Shown here piece by piece: positions 52,592-60,280 of a stretch of 64,000 nucleotides of DNA. The number at the start of each line of letters is the position of its first letter. Position 1 is the first letter of the stretch. The position numbers were made by a program, and so were the translations under genes. Below the pieces are notes generated by a model. The model was not told where the DNA came from, searched no databases, and worked only from the letters and a program-made list of their open reading frames with translations. This DNA is from an uncultured Clostridia bacterium. GTDB taxonomy: Bacteria; Bacillota; Clostridia; TANB77; CAG-465. The stretch lies in NCBI GenBank assembly GCA_944383015.1, contig CALWOC010000002.1, positions 186,001-250,000 of the forward strand. Reading direction: 5' to 3'.

Positions 52592-53011
52592 ATGATGATG
52601 ATACCAAGAAGAAATGATTTTGATTTATTAAGTGAGATGTTTAGAGATCCGTTTTTTGATGAGAGAGAAAGTAGGGTAATGAAAACAGATATCAAAGAAA
52701 AGAAAGACAAATATGTAATTGATATTGATTTACCAGGATATGAAAAAGAAAATATTAAAATTGAAGTTGAAGATGGATATTTAACAGTTCACGCAACTAT
52801 TGACTCAAACAAAGAGGAAAAAGAAGAAGGCAAATTTGTACGTAAAGAAAGATATATGGGTTCTTGCTCAAGAAGCTTTTATGTAGGAGATGATGTTAAA
52901 GAAGAAGACATTAAAGCTACATTTAGAAATGGTATTTTAAAACTTGAGGTACCAAAAGTTGAAGAGAAAAAAGAACTACCTGAAAAGAAATATATTCAAA
53001 TTGAAGACTAG
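52592..53011 (+). CDS. Hsp20/alpha-crystallin small heat-shock protein
   Basis: A 139-residue small chaperone: KTDIKEKKDKYVIDIDLPGY (start of the crystallin domain, about 35), KIEVEDGYLTVHA, and the conserved ATFRNGILKLEVPK near the end, with a short charged tail. It binds unfolding proteins without ATP. AAAGGAAG precedes ATGATGATG. It is a single-gene unit with a CIRCE-like operator and its own terminator. Confidence 0.95.
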   Translation: MMMIPRRNDFDLLSEMFRDPFFDERESRVMKTDIKEKKDKYVIDIDLPGYEKENIKIEVEDGYLTVHATIDSNKEEKEEGKFVRKERYMGSCSRSFYVGDDVKEEDIKATFRNGILKLEVPKVEEKKELPEKKYIQIED

Positions 53012-53017
53012 ATGTTT

Positions 53018-53050
53018 AGAGGAAATTCATACGAATTTCCTCTTTTTTTA
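53018..53050 (+). terminator. Terminator of hsp20
   Basis: AGAGGAAATTC and GAATTTCCTCT form an 11-bp stem with loop ATAC, followed by seven T. Confidence 0.88.
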
Positions 53051-53060
53051 TTTATATATG

Positions 53061-53089
53061 TTGACATAATGATAAAATTATGCTATTAT
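53061..53089 (+). promoter_or_regulatory. Promoter of the ABC-2 exporter operon
   Basis: TTGACA, a 17-base spacer and TATTAT. The start is predicted near 53096, leaving a leader of about 185 bases before the ATPase gene. Confidence 0.75.
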
Positions 53090-53096
53090 AAAAACA

Positions 53097-53218
53097 TAAC
53101 ATGAGAGTGTGTATAAGTTTAACGAGCTACACAACCTTAAGATAATAAGGTACACTTAAAGATATTTTCATAAAAGGAGTCTCATTAGTAGAAGCTTTTT
53201 ATGAGAATATCTTTTTTT
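53097..53218 (+). ncRNA. Structured leader RNA with strong terminator, possible riboswitch or attenuator
   Basis: The leader holds hairpins GTGTA/TACAC (53109-53132) and ACCTTA/TAAGGT (53134-53151), then an 18-bp terminator stem (53158-53175 with 53197-53214, one G-U) with seven T. The 21-base terminator loop contains TCTCAT (53180-53185), which can pair with ATGAGA at the very start of the RNA (53101-53106). The same ATGAGA also occurs in the terminator's right arm (53201-53206). This allows two exclusive structures. No known class was recognised. Confidence 0.62.
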
Positions 53219-53279
53219 ATACTTTAAATTAATATTTTAAGTAGATATTCTCTATTAATTAAAAAGGAGGGATACGAAA

Positions 53280-54230
53280 ATGCAAATATGTGTAGAAAAT
53301 TTGAAAAAAACTTTTGTTATCAAAAGTGGTGGAATTATTAAAACTAAGAAAAAGACTGAAGTAAAAGCTGTTGAAGATGTTTCTTTTACTGTAGAAAAAG
53401 GAGAAATAGTTGCTTTTATTGGACCAAATGGAGCTGGAAAGAGTACAACAATAAAAATGCTTACTGGTATTATACAGCCAACTGAAGGAAAGATTGAAGT
53501 TGCTGGATTTAATCCTTCAAAAGACAGAAAGAAATTAGCATATAAAATAGGATGTATGTTTGGACAAAAATCTCAATTATACATGCATTTAACAGTAAGA
53601 GATAGTTATAAGCTTCTTTGTAGCATCTATGACTTAGATAGTAAGCAAGCTGAAGAGAAAATTGAAGAGATAGCTAATTTGTTTAAAATACATGATTTAT
53701 TAAATAGAGTTGTTAGAAAGTTATCTCTTGGACAAAGAATGATATGTGAGATAGCTGGAAGTATTCTTCATAATCCGGAAATTATTTTCTTAGATGAACC
53801 AACAATTGGTTTAGATATTTTTGCTAAAGCAAGAATAAGAGAGATAATAAAAAAGATGAATGAAGAAAAGGGTACAACTATATTTTTAACTAGTCATGAT
53901 ATTGGAGATGTTGAAGCATTATGTAATAGAATAATTATTATTAATAATGGTACTATAGTTACAGATTCAACAATAGATGAACTAAAGTCTAAATATTTAT
54001 CTACAAAAGTCGTTAAAATATCATATGATAGTGACATTATCTGTAAAAAGATAGAATATAATGTGCAAAAATTAGAACACAATCAAGTAGAACTAATTAT
54101 TGATACTAATAGGGAAAATATAGGAGATGCATTAGCATATTTTACTTCTTTAGGAAATATTGTCGATATACAAATAAGTTCTACACCACTTGAGGATGTA
54201 ATAAAGAAAATTTATCAAGAAAGGAGATAA
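53280..54230 (+). CDS. ABC-2 exporter ATPase
   Basis: A 316-residue ABC ATPase of the DrrA/COG4586 type: Walker A GPNGAGKSTT (about 54-63), a modified signature LSLGQRMICEIAG (about 147), Walker B IIFLDEPTIGLD and switch His FLTSHDIGD. The first 35 residues contain a basic insert (GGIIKTKKKTEV) typical of COG4586. It forms an exporter with the two permeases that follow. AAAGGAGGG lies before the ATG; expression is probably set by the structured leader. Confidence 0.92.
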   Translation: MQICVENLKKTFVIKSGGIIKTKKKTEVKAVEDVSFTVEKGEIVAFIGPNGAGKSTTIKMLTGIIQPTEGKIEVAGFNPSKDRKKLAYKIGCMFGQKSQLYMHLTVRDSYKLLCSIYDLDSKQAEEKIEEIANLFKIHDLLNRVVRKLSLGQRMICEIAGSILHNPEIIFLDEPTIGLDIFAKARIREIIKKMNEEKGTTIFLTSHDIGDVEALCNRIIIINNGTIVTDSTIDELKSKYLSTKVVKISYDSDIICKKIEYNVQKLEHNQVELIIDTNRENIGDALAYFTSLGNIVDIQISSTPLEDVIKKIYQERR

Positions 54231-54232
54231 AA

Positions 54233-55006
54233 ATGAGAAAGTATTTAGCTATATTTAAATTTAATTTGAAATCTGAGCTAAACTTTAAAGCTGATTATAT
54301 TTTTTCTTTACTATCATTTGCTATACATGTATTTGTATTTAATGCTTTATGGAATTATATATTACAAGGCAAGATGATAGAAGGTTATGGAAAGCCACAA
54401 TTAATTTGGTATATTATAATTGGTGAGTTCTTAGCTTATTCAATAGGAAAGAAAAACTATATTAAAGTATCAGATATGATAAAAAATGGTGATGTTGCAA
54501 ATATACTTACCAAGCCGTTAAGTTTTATGAAGTATATTCTTGCAAATGAAGCAACTTCAATAGTAAATATTGGTGTTAATTTAATTTTTGCAGTGATATT
54601 AGGATTAATAATGGCAGGACCAATAAAACTTGAGGCAATACAAGTAATATTATTTATAATCTCAATTATTATATCATTTTTTATGGATGTGTTTTTATAT
54701 GTATTTATTGGAATGCTTGCTTTTTTAACTGAAGAAAATAAGTCTTTTTATATGGTTATTTCAAAAGCTATGTTACTTTTAATTTTTACTCCACTAGAAT
54801 TTTTTCCAATATGGGTTCAAAATATTTTAAGATTTTTACCTACAACATATATTGTATACCCACCAGGAAAAATATTTGTAAATTTTGATATAAAATCAGC
54901 AATATTTTTAATAATATGTCAAATTTTTGCATTTTTAGTTGTGTATTTAGCTGTTTATGCAATTAATAAGAAAGGAGTGAAGAATATAAATGTTAACGGA
55001 GGTTAG
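54233..55006 (+). CDS. ABC-2 type permease 1
   Basis: A 257-residue membrane protein with six predicted helices (for example IFSLLSFAIHVFVFNALW, VNLIFAVILGLIMAG, IISIIISFFMDVFLYVFI, IFLIICQIFAFLVVYLAV). PLSFMKYILANEA and PLEFFPIWVQNILRFLPTTY are typical of COG4587 permeases that pair with COG4586 ATPases. The substrate is unknown. It overlaps the next permease gene by 17 bases. Confidence 0.88.
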   Translation: MRKYLAIFKFNLKSELNFKADYIFSLLSFAIHVFVFNALWNYILQGKMIEGYGKPQLIWYIIIGEFLAYSIGKKNYIKVSDMIKNGDVANILTKPLSFMKYILANEATSIVNIGVNLIFAVILGLIMAGPIKLEAIQVILFIISIIISFFMDVFLYVFIGMLAFLTEENKSFYMVISKAMLLLIFTPLEFFPIWVQNILRFLPTTYIVYPPGKIFVNFDIKSAIFLIICQIFAFLVVYLAVYAINKKGVKNINVNGG

Positions 55007-55790
55007 AAATAATATTAGATATTTACGTGATGCTATAAAAGTAAGTATTAAATCTGCTATGGCATATAAAGTAAGTTTTCTAATACAAACAATATTTATG
55101 TTTTTTAATAATGCATCTTTTTTAGTTTTTTGGCTAGTTGTATTTAGTCATACTGGTAATCAAGGAGATGTAACTTTTAATAATGTTTTGTATATATGGG
55201 CTTTTTCATCAATGTCTTATGGAATAGCATATTTCTTTTTTGCTGGAATTCAGAAAATAAATGAATACATTATTTCTGGAGCAATGGACAGTTACTTACT
55301 ACAACCTAAAAATGTTTTGTTAAATGTAGCCACTTCAAAGAGTAGCTTTTCAGCATGTGGAGATATTTTATATGGATTAGTTATTTCTTTTATGGCAAGT
55401 GGGGCAGATATATCAAAGGTATTATTTGTTATATTTTTATCCTTATTTGGAAGTATATTTTTCTTTTCAAGTGAAGTGTTTTTTAGATCACTTGCAGTAT
55501 GGATTGGAGATACAAATATGATTGCAAATAGATATGTTGAAATGCTACTTATTACATTTTCGACATATCCAGAAAATATATTTAGAATTGGAATAAAAGT
55601 TATATTATATACTGTTGTACCAGTTGCATACCTATCATATATACCATCAAGACTTGTAGAAAACTTTAATATATGGTTGTTTTTACTAGTAATTATAGTC
55701 GCAATTATATATCTTACAATATCAATATTTAGTTTTTATAAAGCACTTAAAAGCTATGAATCTGGAAACAGTATGGCTATGAAGGATTAA
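54990..55790 (+). CDS. ABC-2 type permease 2
   Basis: A 266-residue membrane protein of the COG3694 type with about six helices: IRYLRDAIKVSIKSAMAYKV at the start, FNNASFLVFWLVVFSH, AMDSYLLQPKNVLLNV, then TFSTYPENIFRIGIKVILYT and a final helix (WLFLLVIIVAIIYLTISIFS). It should dimerise with permease 1. GGAGTGAAG precedes the ATG. Confidence 0.88.
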   Translation: MLTEVRNNIRYLRDAIKVSIKSAMAYKVSFLIQTIFMFFNNASFLVFWLVVFSHTGNQGDVTFNNVLYIWAFSSMSYGIAYFFFAGIQKINEYIISGAMDSYLLQPKNVLLNVATSKSSFSACGDILYGLVISFMASGADISKVLFVIFLSLFGSIFFFSSEVFFRSLAVWIGDTNMIANRYVEMLLITFSTYPENIFRIGIKVILYTVVPVAYLSYIPSRLVENFNIWLFLLVIIVAIIYLTISIFSFYKALKSYESGNSMAMKD

Positions 55791-55793
55791 ACT

Positions 55794-55830
55794 TAGAGGA
55801 AGTTAAAATAATTACTTCCTCTATTTTTTT
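55794..55830 (+). terminator. Terminator of the ABC-2 operon
   Basis: TAGAGGAAGT and ACTTCCTCTA form a 10-bp stem with a 10-base loop, followed by a T run. Confidence 0.85.
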
Positions 55831-55845
55831 GATTTAAAATTTTTG

Positions 55846-55874
55846 TTGCTATTTGACTATATTTATGCTAAGAT
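55846..55874 (+). promoter_or_regulatory. Promoter of the hydrogenase operon
   Basis: TTGCTA, a 17-base spacer and TAAGAT with an upstream TGC (extended -10). It lies about 55 bases before hydC. Confidence 0.6.
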
Positions 55875-55928
55875 ACAAGTAATTGATGTATATACTAATA
55901 TACATTAAATAAAAAAGGATGTGATAAT

Positions 55929-56438
55929 ATGGAAGATAATACATGTAAATGTGGAAACTGTAAAAAAGACAAATTTATGGAAGAGCTATTTACTAAATTT
56001 GAACCTGAAAAAGATAATTTGATTCAAATATTAAACAGTGTTCAGGAACATTATGGATATATTCCAACAAGAACTCAAAAAGAAATATCTGAATTTTTAA
56101 ATATTTCATTAGCAGAAATTTATGGCGTTATAACATTTTACTCTAGATTTACACTAAAACCTAAAGGAAAATATAACATAGCTATTTGTCTAGGAACAGC
56201 ATGCTTTGTAAAAGGCTCTGAAAAAATAATGGACAGAGCAAAGGAAAGATTAAAAATTAATCCAGGAGAAACAACAGCAGACGGATGTTTTTCAATAGAA
56301 GAAACAAGATGTGTTGGAGCGTGTGGACTTGCACCAGTATTTACAATTAATGGAGAAGTTCATGGTAATGCAACAGTAAAATCACTAGATAATGCTATAG
56401 ATGAAATCTTAAAGAGAGAGAAGGAGGAAAATGTATGA
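55929..56438 (+). CDS. hydC: Hydrogenase/NuoE-like [2Fe-2S] subunit
   Basis: A 169-residue NuoE-family protein with a thioredoxin-like [2Fe-2S] fold whose four Cys ligands are in CLGTACFVKG and TRCVGACGLAP. NSVQEHYGYIPTRTQKEISE and AEIYGVITFYSRF are standard for the family. A short Cys-rich start (CKCGNCKKD) is an addition that could bind metal. It passes electrons in the HydABC complex. It overlaps hydB by 4 bases. Confidence 0.92.
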   Translation: MEDNTCKCGNCKKDKFMEELFTKFEPEKDNLIQILNSVQEHYGYIPTRTQKEISEFLNISLAEIYGVITFYSRFTLKPKGKYNIAICLGTACFVKGSEKIMDRAKERLKINPGETTADGCFSIEETRCVGACGLAPVFTINGEVHGNATVKSLDNAIDEILKREKEENV

Positions 56439-58204
56439 AAACAATATTAGTTTGTCATGGTACAGGTTGTACATCTTCCAAATCACCAGCTATATTAGAG
56501 AATTTTAAAAAGATAGTTAAAGAAAAAAATTTGTCTGATGTAAAGGTTATGCAAACAGGATGTTTTGGTCTTTGTGCTAAAGGACCTGTAGTAATAATTA
56601 GACCTGAGGATACTTTTTATGCTAAAGTAAAACCTGAAGATTGTGCAGAAATTATTCAAACTCATTTAATTGAAAATAAAAGGGTTGAAAGATTACTTTG
56701 CAAAGATGTAGATGGAAAATTAGTTGAAAAACTAGATGAGATAGATTTTTATAAAAAACAAAAGAGAATAGCACTTAAAAACTGTGGTAGCATTGATCCG
56801 GAAAAAATTGAAGACTATTTAGAAGTAGATGGATATAAAGCATTAGAAAAAGTTTTAAAGAAAATGACTCAAGATGAGGTTATAGAAGAAATAACAAAAT
56901 CTGGACTTAGAGGTCGTGGTGGAGCTGGATTTCCTACAGGTAAAAAATGGTTATTTACTAAAAATGCAGAAGGCACTCAAAAATATGTAGTTTGTAATGC
57001 AGATGAAGGTGATCCAGGAGCTTTTATGGATAGAAGCATATTAGAAGGAGACCCACATTCTGTAATAGAAGCTATGATGATAGCAGGATATGCTGTTGGT
57101 GCAAATAAGGGATATATTTATGTAAGAGCAGAATATCCAATTGCCGTACATAGATTTCAAGTTGCAATTGATCAAGCAAAAGAAAGAGGAATTCTTGGTA
57201 AAAATATATTTGGAACGGATTTTGAATTTGATTTATCAATAAGACTTGGAGCTGGAGCCTTTGTATGTGGTGAAGAAACAGCGCTTTTAGAATCTATTGA
57301 AGGAAGAAGAGGACAACCAAGACTTAAACCACCATTTCCAGCAAATAAAGGCTTATGGGAATGTCCAACACTTATTAATAACGTTGAAACTTATGCAAAT
57401 ATTCCAAAGATTATTTTAAATGGTTCTAAGTGGTATTCATCTATTGGAACAGAGACGTCAAAAGGAACAAAAGTATTTGCTCTTGGTGGAAACGTAAAAA
57501 ATATTGGACTTGTAGAAGTTCCAATGGGAACTACTTTAAGAGAAATAGTATATGATATTGGTGGCGGAATTCCAAATGGAAGAAAATTTAAGGCAGCACA
57601 GACCGGTGGACCATCAGGAGGATGTATTCCAGCTGAATATTTAGATAAGCCAATTGATTATGAATCTTTAAAAGAAATAGGCTCTATGATGGGATCTGGT
57701 GGGTTAATTGTAATGGATGACACAAAATGCATGGTTAATCTCGCTAAGTTTTACTTAGGATTTACTGTAAGTGAAAGTTGTGGAAAATGCAATCCATGTA
57801 GGATTGGTACAAAAAGAATGTATGAAATATTAGAAAAATTAACAAATGGTGAAGGCACACTTGAAGATATAGATAAACTAGAAAGGCTGGCAAAAACGGT
57901 TGCAAATTCTAGTGTATGTGGACTAGGACAGAGTGCACCAAATCCAGTAGTTAGTACATTAAAGTATTTTAGAGAAGAGTTTATTGAGCATGCTGTTGAA
58001 AAAAAATGTAGAGCTCATGAATGTAAAGCATTAGCAAAAATACAAGTGATTCCAGAAAAATGTAAAGGATGTGGATTATGTCAAAGAAAATGTCCTGTTC
58101 AAGCTATTGAGGGCGAAGGAAGAGAGGTAAGACATATTAACGAAGAAAAATGTATAAAATGTGGTACTTGTCTTACTAGCTGTCCATTTAAAGCTATTGA
58201 ATAA
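56435..58204 (+). CDS. hydB: Hydrogenase/NuoF-like NAD- and FMN-binding subunit
   Basis: This 589-residue protein contains, in order, a thioredoxin-like [2Fe-2S] domain (CHGTGCTSSKSP, QTGCFGLCAKGP), the NADH/FMN domain (GLRGRGGAGFPTGKKW, NADEGDPGAFMDRSIL, GAGAYVCGEE-like GAGAFVCGEETALLESIEG), an SLBB region, a NuoF 4Fe-4S site (ESCGKCNPCRIGT ... SSVCGLGQSAP) and two C-terminal ferredoxin clusters (CKGCGLCQRKCP, CIKCGTCLTSCP). This matches HydB of electron-bifurcating hydrogenases, which couple NADH and reduced ferredoxin to H2. Confidence 0.95.
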   Translation: MKTILVCHGTGCTSSKSPAILENFKKIVKEKNLSDVKVMQTGCFGLCAKGPVVIIRPEDTFYAKVKPEDCAEIIQTHLIENKRVERLLCKDVDGKLVEKLDEIDFYKKQKRIALKNCGSIDPEKIEDYLEVDGYKALEKVLKKMTQDEVIEEITKSGLRGRGGAGFPTGKKWLFTKNAEGTQKYVVCNADEGDPGAFMDRSILEGDPHSVIEAMMIAGYAVGANKGYIYVRAEYPIAVHRFQVAIDQAKERGILGKNIFGTDFEFDLSIRLGAGAFVCGEETALLESIEGRRGQPRLKPPFPANKGLWECPTLINNVETYANIPKIILNGSKWYSSIGTETSKGTKVFALGGNVKNIGLVEVPMGTTLREIVYDIGGGIPNGRKFKAAQTGGPSGGCIPAEYLDKPIDYESLKEIGSMMGSGGLIVMDDTKCMVNLAKFYLGFTVSESCGKCNPCRIGTKRMYEILEKLTNGEGTLEDIDKLERLAKTVANSSVCGLGQSAPNPVVSTLKYFREEFIEHAVEKKCRAHECKALAKIQVIPEKCKGCGLCQRKCPVQAIEGEGREVRHINEEKCIKCGTCLTSCPFKAIE

Positions 58205-58218
58205 GGAGGGAGTTTATT

Positions 58219-59958
58219 ATGGTAAATATAACAATTGATGGAATGAAAGTACAAGTTCCAGAAAATATTACTGTTTTAGAAGCTGCTAAAACAGTAGGTA
58301 TAGATATACCGACCCTATGTCATTTAAAAGATATAAATGAAATTGGAGATTGTAGAATTTGTTTGGTAGAAATCGATGGAGCAAGAGGGTTTGTTACATC
58401 ATGTATGCAAAAAGTGGAAGATGGAATGGTAATTAGAACTAATACAGATAAAGTTATTGAGGCCAGAAAAAATGTATTAAAACTTATTCTTTCAGCTCAC
58501 GAGAGAAAATGTTTAAGTTGTATTAGGCATGGAAATTGTGAATTACAAGATCTAGCTTTAAAGTTTGGTGTGACAGATATAGAGTTTGAAGGAGAGATTG
58601 CACCAAAAGTTGTAGATGATAGATCTCCATCTATAGTTAGGAATACAGCTAAGTGTGTTTTATGTAGGAGATGTATTTCTACATGTAAAAATGTTCAAAA
58701 AATTGGAGCAATTGATTGTGTAAATAGGGGCTTTGAGTCAACAATTTCTACTTATGAACATAAGTCTTTAGGCGATGTAAACTGTACTTTTTGCGGTCAA
58801 TGTATTCAAAATTGTCCAACAGCAGCTTTACATGAGAAAGAAAATATAGATGAAGTTCAAGAAAAATTAAAAGATGAAAATACACTTGTTTTGGTTCAAA
58901 CTGCTCCTGCGGTAAGAGTTGCACTTGGAGAAGAGTTTGGAATGCCAGTTGGAACAAATGTTACAGGTAAAATGGTTACAGCATTAAAAAGATTAGGATT
59001 TGATAAAGTATTTGATACTAATACGGGAGCAGATTTTACAATAATGGAGGAAGCTAGTGAATTTATAGATAGAGTAATAAATAATAAAACACTACCTATG
59101 ATAACATCATGTTGTCCTGCATGGATAAGATTCATTGAAATGGAATATCCAGATAAATTAGAACACTTATCTACATGTAAGTCTCCTCATCAAATGTTTG
59201 GAGCAATACTTAAATCTTATTATGCCAAAAAAATAAATGTTGATCCTAAAAAAATATATGTAGTGTCTGTTATGCCTTGTGTTGCAAAAAAATATGAGAG
59301 ACAGAGATTTGAAATGCAAAAAGATGGCATGTATGATGTAGATGCTGTAATAACAACAAGAGAGCTTGCAAAGATGATAAGGCAAGCAAATATTGATTTT
59401 CCAATATTAAATGATTCAAAATTTGATGATCCTATGGGAGAAGCAACTGGAGCTGCAGCTATATTTGGTACTACTGGTGGAGTTATGGAAGCTGCTTTAA
59501 GAACTGCACAAGATCTTCTTACAGGAAAAGATTTAGACGAAATAAATTTTGAAGAGGTAAGAGGTAAAAAAGGAATAAAAAGAGCAACTGTAGTAATAAA
59601 TGGAAAAAGTATTAATGTAGCAGTTGCTAGTGGACTTGGAAATGCTCGAGCTATAATGGATGAAATTAAATCTGGAAAGGCTGAATATGATTTTATAGAA
59701 ATCATGGCGTGCCCAGGAGGTTGTATAATGGGTGGAGGTCAACCTATAAAACCTGCAAAAATACGTAGAATGATTGATGTAAGAAAGAAAAGAGCAGATG
59801 CATTATATTCTATTGATGAAAAAATGATAATTAGAAAATCTCATCAAAATCCAGTGCTTCAAAAAATTTATAACGATTATTTAGGAAAACCTAATGGAAA
59901 ACTTGCACATGAATTATTGCATACTCATTATAGTAAGAAGACAAAATGTGTTGATTAA
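58219..59958 (+). CDS. hydA: [FeFe] hydrogenase catalytic subunit
   Basis: A 579-residue hydrogenase. N-terminal clusters: [2Fe-2S] (TLCHLKDINEIGDCRICLVE), the His-ligated cluster (HERKCLSCIRHGNC) and two 4Fe-4S sites (CVLCRRCISTC, CTFCGQCIQNC). The H-cluster motifs are complete: TSCCPAW (about 296), MPCVAKKYE (about 352) and MACPGGCIMGGGQP (about 496). A small C-terminal subunit-like region ends the chain. It reduces protons or oxidises H2. The trimer order HydC-HydB-HydA on one operon is the Thermotoga type. AAGGAGGG lies before the ATG. Confidence 0.96.
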   Translation: MVNITIDGMKVQVPENITVLEAAKTVGIDIPTLCHLKDINEIGDCRICLVEIDGARGFVTSCMQKVEDGMVIRTNTDKVIEARKNVLKLILSAHERKCLSCIRHGNCELQDLALKFGVTDIEFEGEIAPKVVDDRSPSIVRNTAKCVLCRRCISTCKNVQKIGAIDCVNRGFESTISTYEHKSLGDVNCTFCGQCIQNCPTAALHEKENIDEVQEKLKDENTLVLVQTAPAVRVALGEEFGMPVGTNVTGKMVTALKRLGFDKVFDTNTGADFTIMEEASEFIDRVINNKTLPMITSCCPAWIRFIEMEYPDKLEHLSTCKSPHQMFGAILKSYYAKKINVDPKKIYVVSVMPCVAKKYERQRFEMQKDGMYDVDAVITTRELAKMIRQANIDFPILNDSKFDDPMGEATGAAAIFGTTGGVMEAALRTAQDLLTGKDLDEINFEEVRGKKGIKRATVVINGKSINVAVASGLGNARAIMDEIKSGKAEYDFIEIMACPGGCIMGGGQPIKPAKIRRMIDVRKKRADALYSIDEKMIIRKSHQNPVLQKIYNDYLGKPNGKLAHELLHTHYSKKTKCVD

Positions 59959-59997
59959 TTATTAAAGACTAAGCTTTTTGCTTAGTCTTTAATAATT
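59957..59997 (+). terminator. Long hairpin after the hydrogenase operon
   Basis: An 18-bp perfect stem (59957-59974 with 59980-59997; core TAAAGACTAAGC) has a TTTTT loop, with a mixed A/T rather than pure T tail. In the 322-base gap 59959-60280 it is followed by A-rich sequence without genes (60000-60190) and then the promoter at 60195. Confidence 0.75.
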
Positions 59998-60194
59998 GTA
60001 ATAAAAAAATAATTATTTCCTTTAAATTGCTACATATAGACAAAAAAAGAAATATTTTTAGAAAAATTACAAAAAAATGTTAAAAATATTACAAAAATTA
60101 GCAAAATTATAATACTTAATTATAAGATAAAAATAAAATAATGCAAGAATTCATTTATTATGTAAAATAAAATTCTAATAATTATTTAAAAACA

Positions 60195-60223
60195 TTGACT
60201 ACACTGAAAAAATGTGATATAAT
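60195..60223 (+). promoter_or_regulatory. Promoter of the large adhesin
   Basis: TTGACT, a 17-base spacer and TATAAT, 57 bases before the start codon. This is a strong sigma-A-type promoter. Confidence 0.8.
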
Positions 60224-60280
60224 AGTAGTGTGAACTAGAGATAAAAAGTTATAGGTTTGTTTATTAGGAGGGATGTAAGT

